Assembly: GCF_001693735.1 (NCBI RefSeq)
Contig: NZ_LWDV01000009.1
Span: 806,086-845,198, forward strand
Length of the DNA stretch: 39,113 bases
Direction: 5' to 3'
Origin: Orenia metallireducens
GTDB taxonomy: Bacteria; Bacillota; Halanaerobiia; Halobacteroidales; Halobacteroidaceae
A program made the translations under genes and the position numbers. Below the pieces are notes generated by a model. It was not told the origin of the DNA and ran no database searches. It saw only the letters and a list, made by a program, of their open reading frames with translations. Every line of letters starts with the position of its first letter. Position 1 is the first letter of the stretch. This document shows positions 17,262-26,086 of this stretch, piece after piece.

Positions 17262-18968
17262 TCATTTTAAAGATGATTTAGCAAGGTAATAGGCGATAGA
17301 TTCATAAGGTCTTAGGCTGATTTTCTGAATATCTTGAGAAGAATCATCATAATTTGAGATTAAGATTTTGTTATTATAATCAATTAAATCTGACAATTCA
17401 GCAGGCAATTCAAACTCTGTTTCTTTGCCATAGAAGTTATTAATAACCAATAGTTTCTCATCTTCATAGCTTCTAACATAAGCAAAGATATCCGGATTGT
17501 CTTCTAAAATTAATTGATAATCACCATAAGTGATAATATCCAACTCTTTTCTCAAGCTAATCAGCCTTTGATAATGATAGAAGATTGAATTCTGGTCTGC
17601 AATAGCATCTTTAGCATTAATCTCTCGATAATTATCTGCTACACCAATCCAAGGGGTACCTGTAGTAAAACCAGCATTTTCAGCTGAACTCCACTGAACT
17701 GGGGTTCTAGAGTTATCCCTTGATTTAGCCTTAATAGCAGCCATTATCTCCTCTTCAGATCTCCCTTCTGATTTAAGAATCCGATAAGCATTTAGAGACT
17801 CTACATCACGATAGTCACTGATATCTGTAAAGTTTGGATTAGTCATCCCAAACTCTTCCCCTTGATAAATATAAGGTGTCCCTTGCATTAGATGAATTGT
17901 AGTAGCTAGCATCTTAGCAGACTCACCATGATACTTTCCATCATCACCGAATCTACTTACAACCCGTGGCTGGTCATGGTTACACCAAAATAATGCATTC
18001 CACCCTCCACCTTGATTCATTCCTACTTGCCAATCTGATAAAATTTTCTTTAGTTCAATAAAATCAAAGTCTGCAACAGTCCACTTCTCCCCATTAGGAT
18101 AATCCACTTTCAAGTGATGAAAACTGAAGGTCATATTCAGCTCCTTGCGTTCAGGATTAGTATATTTGACACAATTTTCGATATCTGTTGAGGACATCTC
18201 ACCTACTGTCATCATCTCATAATTAGAGAAGACCTCTTGATTCATCTCTTGTAAATACTCATGGACTCGTGGACCATCTGTATAGAACTTCCTGCCATCA
18301 CCAGGTGCTACTGACCCATCATCATCAGGGAAGTCTTGATTCTTAGAGATTAAATTAATAACATCTAATCTAAAACCATCTACACCCTTCTCTAACCAAA
18401 AATCCATCATTTGATATAACTGCTCTCTCACCTCTTTATTCTCCCAGTTCAAATCAGCCTGAGTTACATCAAAGAGGTGTAGATAATATTCTTCTGTAGC
18501 TTCATCATACTTCCAAGCAGAACCACCAAATTTAGACTTCCAATTATTTGGCTCTCTACCATCTTGAGACTCCTTCCAAATATAAAAATCTCGATAGGGA
18601 TTATCCTTAGATTTAGCAGACTCCTTAAACCACCTATGCTCTGTAGAGGTATGATTGATTACAATATCCATAATCACTTTAATATCTCGCTGGTGAGCCT
18701 CTGCTAATAACCTCTCAAAGTCTTCCATAGTTCCATATTCTTTATGGATGCTATAATAATCACTGATATCATAACCATTATCATTCTGTGGAGATTTATA
18801 AATAGGGGTTAACCAGATTACATCAACACCTAATTTATTCAAGTAATCAAGCTTATTTATAATTCCTTGTAAATCCCCTACACCATTTCCTGTAGTATCA
18901 TTAAAACTTTTAGGGTAAATTTGATAGACAACCGATTTTCTCCACCATTCAATATTATTACTCTTCAT
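17262..18968 (-). CDS. treA: Trehalose-6-phosphate hydrolase
   Basis: Cytoplasmic GH13 enzyme that splits trehalose-6-phosphate into glucose and glucose-6-phosphate. The 568-residue product starts WWRKSVVYQIYPKSF. Catalytic residues are Asp202 (GFRLDVINLI), Glu257 (TVGEMSS) and Asp332 (NHDQPR). I chose the ATG at 18968 because AGAGGTGG lies upstream. The longer frame to 19004 starts inside a hairpin and lacks an SD. It is the middle gene of the treP-treA-treR unit, with treP delivering its substrate. The gene is also called treC in enteric bacteria. Confidence 0.95.
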   Translation of the reverse strand: MKSNNIEWWRKSVVYQIYPKSFNDTTGNGVGDLQGIINKLDYLNKLGVDVIWLTPIYKSPQNDNGYDISDYYSIHKEYGTMEDFERLLAEAHQRDIKVIMDIVINHTSTEHRWFKESAKSKDNPYRDFYIWKESQDGREPNNWKSKFGGSAWKYDEATEEYYLHLFDVTQADLNWENKEVREQLYQMMDFWLEKGVDGFRLDVINLISKNQDFPDDDGSVAPGDGRKFYTDGPRVHEYLQEMNQEVFSNYEMMTVGEMSSTDIENCVKYTNPERKELNMTFSFHHLKVDYPNGEKWTVADFDFIELKKILSDWQVGMNQGGGWNALFWCNHDQPRVVSRFGDDGKYHGESAKMLATTIHLMQGTPYIYQGEEFGMTNPNFTDISDYRDVESLNAYRILKSEGRSEEEIMAAIKAKSRDNSRTPVQWSSAENAGFTTGTPWIGVADNYREINAKDAIADQNSIFYHYQRLISLRKELDIITYGDYQLILEDNPDIFAYVRSYEDEKLLVINNFYGKETEFELPAELSDLIDYNNKILISNYDDSSQDIQKISLRPYESIAYYLAKSSLK

Positions 18969-18993
18969 AATATACCACCACCTCTTATAAAAG

Positions 18994-19026
18994 AAGCTCT
19001 CCATTAACTTAATAACAGGAGAGCTT
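18994..19026. terminator. Hairpin between treP and treA
   Basis: AAGCTCTCC at 18994 pairs with GGAGAGCTT ending at 19026 around a 15-nt loop. On the plus strand a long T-rich run follows, and on the minus strand CTTTTA. For the tre transcript it could be a partial terminator or mRNA-processing site just before the treA SD. Confidence 0.45.
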
Positions 19027-19069
19027 TTGTTTTTTATTTTTATTATTAAAGAATAGATAATGTTGTTAC

Positions 19070-19200
19070 TTAATGGGGATATCCAGACAGTAACGAGTGA
19101 CTAGTAACAGGTGACAAGCTAAGTTTTTTACTAATTACCCGTCACTAGTTACTAAAGTATCGTATTATCTCTATATAACCCCATATCAAAACCTTACTCT
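19070..19200. repeat. TTAATGGGGATA-family repeat inside the tre unit
   Basis: The left end is TTAATGGGGATATCCAGACA and the right end AGTATCGTATTATCTCTAT, followed by the family's downstream block (AACCCCATATCAAAA). The interior is a GAGTAAC-type inverted pair (AGTGACTAGTAAC at 19095; GTCACTAGTTACT at 19141). It lies between two cotranscribed genes, so it should be present in the mRNA. Confidence 0.55.
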
Positions 19201-19219
19201 AAATTTAGATAGACCACAT

Positions 19220-20644
19220 TTATACTCTCTTTCTTCCTACAGCAATCTTATTTTTAGCAAAGAAGATTGTTAAGATAAATGGGATAACTATCGCAATTAA
19301 CATTGCTACAGCAAACATCAATATATACTGAGGCTGAATAGATAAGATACCTGGCAACCCTCCAACTCCAATTGAGTTAGCCATAACACCTGAACTTACT
19401 GAAACCAACCCAGCAATCGCTGAACCAATCATAGCCGCCAAAAATGGGAAGATATACTTTAAGTTGATACCAAACATAGCTGGCTCAGTTACTCCTAGAT
19501 AACAAGAGATAGCTGCTGGAATAGAGACCTGCTTCTCCTCTTCATCATCTTTATTTAAATAGATTATTGCTAGTACTGCAGAACCTTGAGCAATATTAGA
19601 TAAGGCAATCATTGGCCATAGGTTAGTTCCCCCAAATTCACTCATCAACTGTAAGTCAATAGCATTTGTCATATGATGTAAACCTGTTATTACTAATGGT
19701 GCATAGGCAAAACCAAATACTGCTGCAAATAACCATCCAAAAGCTGAGGTTAGTCCTGCATACACAACATTTGAAATATATGAACCGATTGTCCAGCCAA
19801 TTGGACCTAAGACAACATGAGCCAATAAGACAGTTGGTACTAAGGCAAAGAAGGGAATCACAATCATTGAAACATATTCTGGGACAAACTTACGTAACCA
19901 ATTCTCTAAGGTAGCCAAAGTAAACCCTGCTAAAATTGCTGGAATAACCTGTGCTTGATAACCAATCATCTTAATCTGTGTAAAGCCAAAGTCCCACACT
20001 GGAGCCTCTGCACCACCAGCTACTGCATATGCATTTAATAGCTGTGGAGAAACTAATGTAACACCGAGTATAATTCCCAATATCTCCGTTGCTCCCATCT
20101 TCTTAGAGATAGACCAAGTAATTCCTACAGGTAAGAAGAAGAAGATAGCCTCACCAATCAACCATAAGAAGTGATGGACTCCAGCCCAAAATTGAGAGAC
20201 ATCTGTTAAAGTTTTAGTCCCTTCTTCTAATAATTTAATATCTCCAATTACGTTACGGAAGCCTAAAATCAAACCACCAACTACTAAAGCTGGAATTAAT
20301 GGTGTAAATATCTCAGCCAAATGCGAAATCATTCTCTGTAACCAATTTAAATTCTGTCTTGAAGTCTTCTTAGCTGCATCCTTACTTACACCAGATACAC
20401 CTGAAACCTTTACAAATTCATTGTAAAAATCTGATACTTCATTACCAATAATAACTTGAAATTGTCCAGCTTGGGTAAAGGTTCCTTTTACACAACCGAT
20501 CTTTTCAATCTTTTCCATATCTGCTTTCTTTGTATCATTTAATACAAAACGCATCCTTGTTACACAATGTGATACCGCTGAAATGTTTTCCTTACCACCG
20601 ATATACTCTAATAATTCCTCTGCTTGCTTTGTAAATTTAGCCAT
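19220..20644 (-). CDS. treP: Trehalose PTS permease, EIIBC
   Basis: Imports trehalose and phosphorylates it to trehalose-6-phosphate. The 474-residue product has an N-terminal EIIB domain (residues 1-85) with phosphorylation Cys27 in AVSHCVTRMRFVL, then an EIIC domain with about ten helices (LTPLIPALVVGGLILGFRNV near 130; FAYAPLVITGLHHMTNAIDL near 315, the substrate-site region; IPAAISCYLGVTEPAMFGIN near 385). No EIIA domain is attached, so a glucose-type EIIA encoded elsewhere must supply phosphate. I chose the ATG at 20644, behind AGGGGGG. The longer frame has no SD. It is the first gene of the tre unit, with a strong operator-embedded promoter about 290 nt upstream. Confidence 0.94.
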   Translation of the reverse strand: MAKFTKQAEELLEYIGGKENISAVSHCVTRMRFVLNDTKKADMEKIEKIGCVKGTFTQAGQFQVIIGNEVSDFYNEFVKVSGVSGVSKDAAKKTSRQNLNWLQRMISHLAEIFTPLIPALVVGGLILGFRNVIGDIKLLEEGTKTLTDVSQFWAGVHHFLWLIGEAIFFFLPVGITWSISKKMGATEILGIILGVTLVSPQLLNAYAVAGGAEAPVWDFGFTQIKMIGYQAQVIPAILAGFTLATLENWLRKFVPEYVSMIVIPFFALVPTVLLAHVVLGPIGWTIGSYISNVVYAGLTSAFGWLFAAVFGFAYAPLVITGLHHMTNAIDLQLMSEFGGTNLWPMIALSNIAQGSAVLAIIYLNKDDEEEKQVSIPAAISCYLGVTEPAMFGINLKYIFPFLAAMIGSAIAGLVSVSSGVMANSIGVGGLPGILSIQPQYILMFAVAMLIAIVIPFILTIFFAKNKIAVGRKRV

Positions 20645-20909
20645 TTGTAACCCCCCTATATTTTTTATACAGACCATTTTAGAATTTAAAGAAGAACTAG
20701 TTTTAAATAAGAAAGAATAGATAGCTGATTGACTTATATAGATAAATGACCACTCTTATTAAAATTATAGAGTTATGGTGGTTATTAGTTATATCTTTGC
20801 TATTATTAAGAAAAACTAATTATAATCATGAATTCAAAATATAGCCTGTAATAAGCAAATCTTTTTATATAGGTTATAATCTTATAATTGCATACACACA
20901 TCAGTTACA

Positions 20910-20925
20910 ACTTGTATATACAACT
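20910..20925. promoter_or_regulatory. TreR-like operator 1 (downstream of +1)
   Basis: ACTTGTATATACAACT contains the symmetrical core TTGTATATACAA, the form known for TreR operators in Bacillus. Its centre is 36 bp from operator 2 and about 15 nt downstream of the predicted treP transcription start. Confidence 0.8.
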
Positions 20926-20939
20926 TACTTTCTAAAATT

Positions 20940-20968
20940 ATTATAACTTGTATACACAAGTTTGTCAA
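20940..20968 (-). promoter_or_regulatory. treP promoter, consensus sigma-A
   Basis: On the minus strand TTGACA (20963-20968), a spacer of exactly 17 bp, and TATAAT (20940-20945). Both hexamers match the consensus perfectly. The transcription start should be near 20933. Confidence 0.9.
20945..20962. promoter_or_regulatory. TreR-like operator 2 (fills the promoter spacer)
   Basis: AACTTGTATACACAAGTT is an 18-bp near-perfect palindrome lying almost exactly in the 17-bp spacer of the treP promoter. Binding of a repressor here would directly block RNA polymerase. Confidence 0.85.
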
Positions 20969-21110
20969 GAAAAAAATTATTCCTTCTATATATAAAATCT
21001 GCTAATAAATCACCACTTGCTCATTTATTCAATTAAAAATTACCAAGTACTAAACTCACTAAATTCCCATATTATATATTAATCAAAACCTAGCAAAGGA
21101 GTAGAATAGT

Positions 21111-21557
21111 ATGATAAGATTAAATCCTGATAAGTTATCAGTTGAATTTGGCGATAAAATAGCTAGAACTCACCCTATTATACCTAGAAGATATACCTTA
21201 ACCCATTCTGATATTACTGCTGAATTATTTTTGACCATTGCTCAAAAATATGCTTATGATAAGATTAACCCAAACAGAGATGAGGTCTTAGCAGAATGGC
21301 GATTAGATGAACACGGTCATTATCTGTATATCAGTGTCTTAGTTGATGGGGAATTTGGATTAATTAAAGCATTTATTAGAAATAGAATCTTCATTCAAGA
21401 GTTACCCCTAGCTTTAGAGGCTATAGTCTATGGCGATCAGGAGTTTTTTAAAGCTCACCCTATTTTAAATAACTCACCTATTTATGTAAAATTCATCTCT
21501 AGCTATCCTGCCTTCAATCGGACTGAATATTGGGGGAAAGTCTCTGCTTATAAGTAG
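21111..21557 (+). CDS. Stay-green (SGR) family protein
   Basis: A 148-residue protein with the hallmarks of the Staygreen family: LNPDKLSVEF at the start, PIIPRRYTLTHSDITAELFL near 23-42, YAYDKIN near 48 and EWRLDEHGHYLYISVLVDGE near 61-80. Plant SGR removes magnesium from chlorophyll a. Some bacterial homologues have been reported to have Mg-dechelating activity, but most live in organisms without chlorophyll and their natural substrate is unknown. There is no signal peptide. AAAGGAG precedes the ATG. It is a single gene divergent from treP, and no tetrapyrrole gene lies nearby. Confidence 0.85.
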   Translation: MIRLNPDKLSVEFGDKIARTHPIIPRRYTLTHSDITAELFLTIAQKYAYDKINPNRDEVLAEWRLDEHGHYLYISVLVDGEFGLIKAFIRNRIFIQELPLALEAIVYGDQEFFKAHPILNNSPIYVKFISSYPAFNRTEYWGKVSAYK

Positions 21558-21618
21558 CTAAAATAAGCTATTGATTTATTTTACTAATTATATTACTTAA
21601 TCTTGAAATAGTGAAACT

Positions 21619-21839
21619 TAATGGGGCTATTGCGACAGTTTTCACACCTCATCCCCAACCCTTCTCCTACTCTTAGGAGAAGGGAGAAAAGTAAAAGAGA
21701 AAGAGCTTCCCCTCTCATTAGTTAAGGAGAGACTGGTTGTGTACGAAGAGTAATTGAACTGTATTACTCGTAGGGGGATTAAGGGGTGAGGTGTGAGGTT
21801 TTGAACTTAATTTTTAACTATAAAAGTGTCGCATTATCA
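21619..21839. repeat. Composite intergenic repeat, copy B
   Basis: Near-identical, inverted copy of 826-1043. The ends are TTAATGGGGCTATTGCGACA and AAAGTGTCGCATTATC. The interior holds the TTCTCCTA/TAGGAGAA hairpin, the CGAAGAGTAAT...ATTACTCGTAGG hairpin at 21741-21774, and an outer CACACCTC/GAGGTGTG pair. A block resembling AACGTCATATCTAAATTT follows, shared with copies at 28170 and 19175. Confidence 0.8.
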
Positions 21840-21903
21840 TTATATAACGTCATATCTAAATTTTACTCTAAAGTTTGATAACCATATTAATTTTTAATAA
21901 TAT

Positions 21904-22701
21904 CTATCGACAATATATAAACTCTTCCTTTCCTTCAGACCCACCCCAATAGGCTACAAAGTTATATGGCTGCTGATATTCAAAAAGACAGTAATATTTT
22001 GTTCTCCAAATCATTCCTAGAAATCCTGACAGTTTCATTTCAAAGATATAGAATTTATCTATTCCCCCAATAACCTCTAATAAGCCTTTAGGAAGATCAT
22101 ATTCTGATGAGATACCTTGGAGTTTGTTGGATTGTATCAGATTAAAATTCATCTTCACAGTTTTTCCTCGTTCATTAGCCAGCATATCCATTTGAAAATT
22201 ATCTCTCTTTCCCATCAATAAATATGCCTGCAAATAAAGAAAGATATTATCTGCATCAATTGTCTCATTATCATAATTAACTATAAATTTATCCTGCTCT
22301 TTTTCTTCTTTATACAGTGATACAATCATCTGCTTCTTTCCTCTATCAAACTTTGACACTCGCTCTTCATAGCCATGTAATTTCAACAGTTCTTGGTATT
22401 TACTATTAAATCTCATCTCAGTTCTGATAGGCATTAAAGAACTATCCAAACTAGATATTCTCTTAGACAATGGTGTCTGAGCAATATAAGAAATCTCTTT
22501 TAACTCTTTATCTACATCTACCTTATACCTAAATTCAACAGGCTCTTCATTAGTAGGACCTATATACTCTCCCTCCTTCTCAATATGACTTGGAAATAAT
22601 TCAATTACTCCTTCAAATTTATTAAATTCTTCTGCTGAACTACTAAGACTTAGCAAAAATATCAGTGCAATAAGTGATAAAATAGATATCTTACATTTCA
22701 T
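21904..22701 (-). CDS. Exported protein of unknown function
   Basis: A 265-residue protein with a clear signal peptide: MKCK, a hydrophobic core of about 15 residues and a likely cleavage site after SSA near residue 23. The early cysteine (residue 3) is before the core, so this is not a typical lipoprotein. The mature part is charged and probably beta-rich, with a FEGVIELFP opening and a C-terminus rich in aromatic residues (FLGMIWRTKYYCLFEYQQP). I recognise no family. AAGGGGAG precedes the ATG. It stands alone downstream of repeat copy B, with no terminator that I can see. Confidence 0.65.
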   Translation of the reverse strand: MKCKISILSLIALIFLLSLSSSAEEFNKFEGVIELFPSHIEKEGEYIGPTNEEPVEFRYKVDVDKELKEISYIAQTPLSKRISSLDSSLMPIRTEMRFNSKYQELLKLHGYEERVSKFDRGKKQMIVSLYKEEKEQDKFIVNYDNETIDADNIFLYLQAYLLMGKRDNFQMDMLANERGKTVKMNFNLIQSNKLQGISSEYDLPKGLLEVIGGIDKFYIFEMKLSGFLGMIWRTKYYCLFEYQQPYNFVAYWGGSEGKEEFIYCR

Positions 22702-22945
22702 TAAAGTTGCTCCCCTTTCTACTTAGAAACAGTTTTGATTTATTGAGGTAATCTGGTCTAATTATAATGTATAATACTATTGTTAAGAACGAGTTATGAT
22801 TAGGTTAAAGGAAGTTTAAAAATTTATAGATTAGCTATAACCTCTTATATTTTTACACCTATTTTAACTTTTTGGACTGAGATATTAGTTGATACAATAT
22901 TAACCCGTATACTATAATCCAACTAGCGCAATCAATTATAAAAAG

Positions 22946-22983
22946 AAAAGAGAGATTAGCTTAATTAAGCTAATCTCTCTTTT
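22946..22983 (-). terminator. Terminator of htpG
   Basis: A perfect palindrome with arm AAAAGAGAGATTAGCTTAA, 17 nt after the stop codon, followed on the minus strand by CTTTTTATAA. Confidence 0.9.
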
Positions 22984-23000
22984 GAAATAATCAAATGATA

Positions 23001-24902
23001 TTAATAAGCTTTTGCCATCAAATTACTGATCTTATTAGCAAACTCTACAGGATTATCTGGATTAAAGCCTTCCACTAAAGATGATAGTGAGTAGAGTAAT
23101 TCACTATACTCCTTTAAAGTCTCACTCTCCGCATCCTGCTCATATAAGCGCTCTATAGTGGAAAAAACTTGATGGTCTGGATTGATTTCTAGAATTCTGC
23201 GGGCTTTACCAAAATTCTGATTCATTCCTTGTAAGATTCTTTCCATCGACATACTCATACCTGCTTCATCACTGACCAAACAAACTGCACTTGATTTCAA
23301 GCGTTTACTCAATCTTACATCATCGACTTTGTTCTTTAAGTGCCCTTTAATTACTTCTAGTAACTCTTGCTTTACTTCATTTTTCTCTTCTTTTTGCTCA
23401 TCATCTAACTCTAAATCACCACGGAGTACAGACTTGAATTTAACTTCTTGGTACTCCCCTAAGATATCAATTACAAATTCATCGATTGGATCTAAGCAAT
23501 AGATTACCTCTAAGCCTTTATCCTGTAATAGCTCCATCTGTGGTAGATTCTCTACCTTCTCTCTACTCTCACCAGTGACATAGTAGATTACCTCTTGATT
23601 TTCAGAGATTCTATCAATATACTCTGCTAAAGTAGTCATCCCGTCTTTAGAATGAGAAGATTCAAAGATTAATAAATTCTCTAGCTTATCCTTGTTGCTG
23701 TAATCTGTATAGATACCACCTTTGATGGCTCTACCAAATTCTTTCCAGAAGCTTTCATACTTCTCTCTATCTTTTTTGAGCATAGACTTTAGAGTTCTTA
23801 AGATCGTCTTCTCTAAATTTTTACCGATTACCTTTAGCTGTTTGCTATGCTGTAATATCTCACGGGAGATGTTTAAAGAGAAGTCTGGTGAATCGACCAA
23901 TCCTCGCACAAACTTCAAATATTCTGGTAATATTTCTTGGCAGTCATCCATGATAAAAACACTCTTAGAATAAAGCTTAATACCTTTATCAAAATCTGCT
24001 GTATAGAAATCATATGGTGCTTTAGCAGGAATATATAATAATGCATTAAATTTGACTACTCCCTCAACCTGTTTATGTATAACCTCTAATGGTTCATTCC
24101 AATCTTTAGATAAATTCTTGTAAAATTGATTATACTCTTTATCACTAACCTCATCCTTATTTCTATTCCATAATGGAGTCATTGTATTTAGAGTTTTAGT
24201 CTCTACTTCAACACTCTTCTCTCCATCTTCATTCTCTTGTTCATGATAAAAGTCCATCTTAATTGGATATTTGACATAATTAGAGTACTTCTCTACTAAA
24301 TTTTTAATATTATTTCTATTAGTAAAATCATTCTCAAAATCATTAGAATCACTAAACTCTTCTCTCAAAGTCAAAGTGATCTTAGTACCTCTTTGCTCTT
24401 TATCAGTATATTCTACTGTATAAGTTCCATCACCTTCAGACTCCCACTTTACCCCACGCTCTTCATAAGGTGCACGGGTAATTAAAGTAACTTTCTTGGC
24501 AACCATAAAGGCAGAATAAAACCCTACTCCAAACTGACCAATTAAGCTTACATCTTCTTTATTATCCTTTAATTGCTCAATAAACTTCTTAGTTCCTGAC
24601 TGAGCAATGGTTCCAATATTATTAATAACCTCATCATAGGTCATTCCAATTCCATTATCAGAGATAGTCAAAGTATTATTATCTCCATCTACCTCAATTA
24701 AGATTTCAAAATCACTATCCCCCTCTAAGACCTCTAAATCAGTCAAAGATTTAAATTTAACCTTGTCAATTGCATCTGATGCATTGGCAATCAACTCTCT
24801 TAGAAAGATCTCTTGATTGGTATAAATAGAATTGATCATTAAATCTAATAACTGCTTAGTCTCAGCTTGAAACTCCCTAGTCTCTGTCTTATTCGCAGTC
24901 AT
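23001..24902 (-). CDS. htpG: Molecular chaperone HtpG (Hsp90)
   Basis: Cytoplasmic ATP-dependent chaperone. The 633-residue product is normal for bacterial Hsp90. The GHKL ATPase domain shows the helix-1 signature IYTNQEIFLRELIANASDAI near 30, the DNGIGMTYDEV lid motif near 81-91, GQFGVGFYSAFMVA near 121-134 and GTKITL near 178. The middle domain has NISREIL near residue 345, with the catalytic arginine. The C-terminal dimerisation domain is complete but lacks the eukaryotic MEEVD tail. The ATG at 24902 lies 9 nt after GGAGG. An earlier in-frame TTG overlaps the SD. I saw no CIRCE element upstream. Confidence 0.97.
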   Translation of the reverse strand: MTANKTETREFQAETKQLLDLMINSIYTNQEIFLRELIANASDAIDKVKFKSLTDLEVLEGDSDFEILIEVDGDNNTLTISDNGIGMTYDEVINNIGTIAQSGTKKFIEQLKDNKEDVSLIGQFGVGFYSAFMVAKKVTLITRAPYEERGVKWESEGDGTYTVEYTDKEQRGTKITLTLREEFSDSNDFENDFTNRNNIKNLVEKYSNYVKYPIKMDFYHEQENEDGEKSVEVETKTLNTMTPLWNRNKDEVSDKEYNQFYKNLSKDWNEPLEVIHKQVEGVVKFNALLYIPAKAPYDFYTADFDKGIKLYSKSVFIMDDCQEILPEYLKFVRGLVDSPDFSLNISREILQHSKQLKVIGKNLEKTILRTLKSMLKKDREKYESFWKEFGRAIKGGIYTDYSNKDKLENLLIFESSHSKDGMTTLAEYIDRISENQEVIYYVTGESREKVENLPQMELLQDKGLEVIYCLDPIDEFVIDILGEYQEVKFKSVLRGDLELDDEQKEEKNEVKQELLEVIKGHLKNKVDDVRLSKRLKSSAVCLVSDEAGMSMSMERILQGMNQNFGKARRILEINPDHQVFSTIERLYEQDAESETLKEYSELLYSLSSLVEGFNPDNPVEFANKISNLMAKAY

Positions 24903-25011
24903 CGCAATCAACCTCCATTTTTACTTTGATTTTTCACAGATATTATTTTAGCATTTTGTATTTATATTGTCAATTTATCTATGGGTAAATAATACAATTA
25001 AATATACATAG

Positions 25012-25090
25012 TGACAAGTAATCGGTAAAGAGTAAACTCACTTCTCATACTACTTAATCATCACTCTTTACTGTCTTAATATTCATCACT
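25012..25090. repeat. GAGTAAC-type inverted-repeat module
   Basis: GACAAGTAATCGGTAAAGAG on the left faces CATCACTCTTTACTGTC on the right, giving an imperfect hairpin in the htpG upstream region. Confidence 0.4.
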
Positions 25091-25104
25091 AAATAAAAAT
25101 CAGA

Positions 25105-25797
25105 TTATTTCCCAGATAATACTATCTTCAATTCATTTAGCTCACTAATCTCATAAGTAGGCTTTAAATCCGTTAAATTCTCTTGATTATGGGGATTAAA
25201 CCAACAAGTATCGATTCCAAAGTTTATTCCACCTTGTATATCTGAGCTGAGACTATCACCTACTATCAGTACATTACTCTTATCTTGATGACCAATCTCT
25301 TTAAAGGTGTGCTCGAAAATTTTAGGATTTGGTTTGGCAACACCTATCTCCTCTGAAATAATCAAATGGTCAAAGTAATCTTTTAATGGAGAAGCCTTTA
25401 ATCTCCCTTTCTGGACTGTTGCTAAACCATTGGTGACAATTGCTAATTTATAATCCTTATGTAAGTATTTAATCAACTTTAAAGCTCCTTTAAGTAGAAA
25501 ATAACCCTCAGCTAAGAATTCTAAATACTTTTCACTCAAATCTTGCTCCTCTATTTTCAACTCTAGCTCTTCTGCTAACCTCCTAAATCTCTCTATCTTC
25601 AACTCATCTGGTGTAACTAACTCCTGTTCAAGCTCCTCCCACAACTTCTTGTTAATTAACTGATACTGCTTTAGATGATATTCCTTCTGATATTCAACCT
25701 CAAAATAATTCATTAATTGCTCTAGAGCATGTTCCTCTGCTTTGTCAAAATCGAATAAAGTTCTATCTGCATCAAAAAGTATAACTTCGTATTTCAT
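25105..25797 (-). CDS. HAD-type nucleotidase, YjjG family
   Basis: A 230-residue haloacid-dehalogenase hydrolase. Motif I is FDADRTLFDFD near residue 8, the exact variant typical of the YjjG family, where Asp8 is the nucleophile. Motif II is IVTNG near 120, the motif III lysine is in VAKPNPKIFEHTF near 153, and motif IV is VGDSLSSDIQGG near 179. The region between motifs I and II is the helical C1 cap. YjjG-type enzymes remove phosphate from non-canonical pyrimidine nucleotides and keep them out of DNA. GGGGGAT precedes the ATG. It is a single gene. Confidence 0.88.
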   Translation of the reverse strand: MKYEVILFDADRTLFDFDKAEEHALEQLMNYFEVEYQKEYHLKQYQLINKKLWEELEQELVTPDELKIERFRRLAEELELKIEEQDLSEKYLEFLAEGYFLLKGALKLIKYLHKDYKLAIVTNGLATVQKGRLKASPLKDYFDHLIISEEIGVAKPNPKIFEHTFKEIGHQDKSNVLIVGDSLSSDIQGGINFGIDTCWFNPHNQENLTDLKPTYEISELNELKIVLSGK

Positions 25798-25917
25798 ATC
25801 TTATCCCCCTTATTTTTATAAAAGTAGCCTTAATGAGCAAAAGTAGCCTCTTAACTAACCACTTGTATCTTGATTATAGCAAAATATAGTAGAATTCTCT
25901 ATTATAAATATCAAACT

Positions 25918-26047
25918 ATTACCGCCTAAAGACAGTGGTTTAGACCACGCGCATGGAAAATAAAGCAGAGGTTTTTGAGCAAAACTTAAAACTAAGATAT
26001 TGCTAGAAAAATAAAAAAGAAAAGACGTCACAATATCCCCATTAAAT
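25918..26047. repeat. Partial member of the TTAATGGGGATA family
   Basis: GACGTCACAATATCCCCATT at 26024-26043, then AAAT, is the complement of the family's left end. The interior includes a GTGGTTTAGACCAC hairpin near 25932. The other end is not clear. Confidence 0.35.
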
Positions 26048-26086
26048 CTAACTTCAATTAAGTTAATCTAATTTATCCAAATAAAT

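Larger units (their letters stand above)
20645..21110. other. Divergent tre / stay-green regulatory region
   Basis: Holds the treP promoter and operators at 20910-20968, an untranslated treP leader of about 290 nt, and the upstream region of the stay-green-like gene. The leader is AT-rich. I see no clear antiterminator, RAT or riboswitch structure in it. Confidence 0.5.

Noticed and set aside
18969-19004. Longer N-terminus for treA
   Set aside because: The extra 12 codons start inside a hairpin without SD, while the ATG at 18968 has AGAGGTGG upstream and matches the usual protein start.
24903-25104. CIRCE operator before htpG
   Set aside because: No TTAGCACTC-type inverted repeat is present. 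The only structure is a GAGTAAC-type module.
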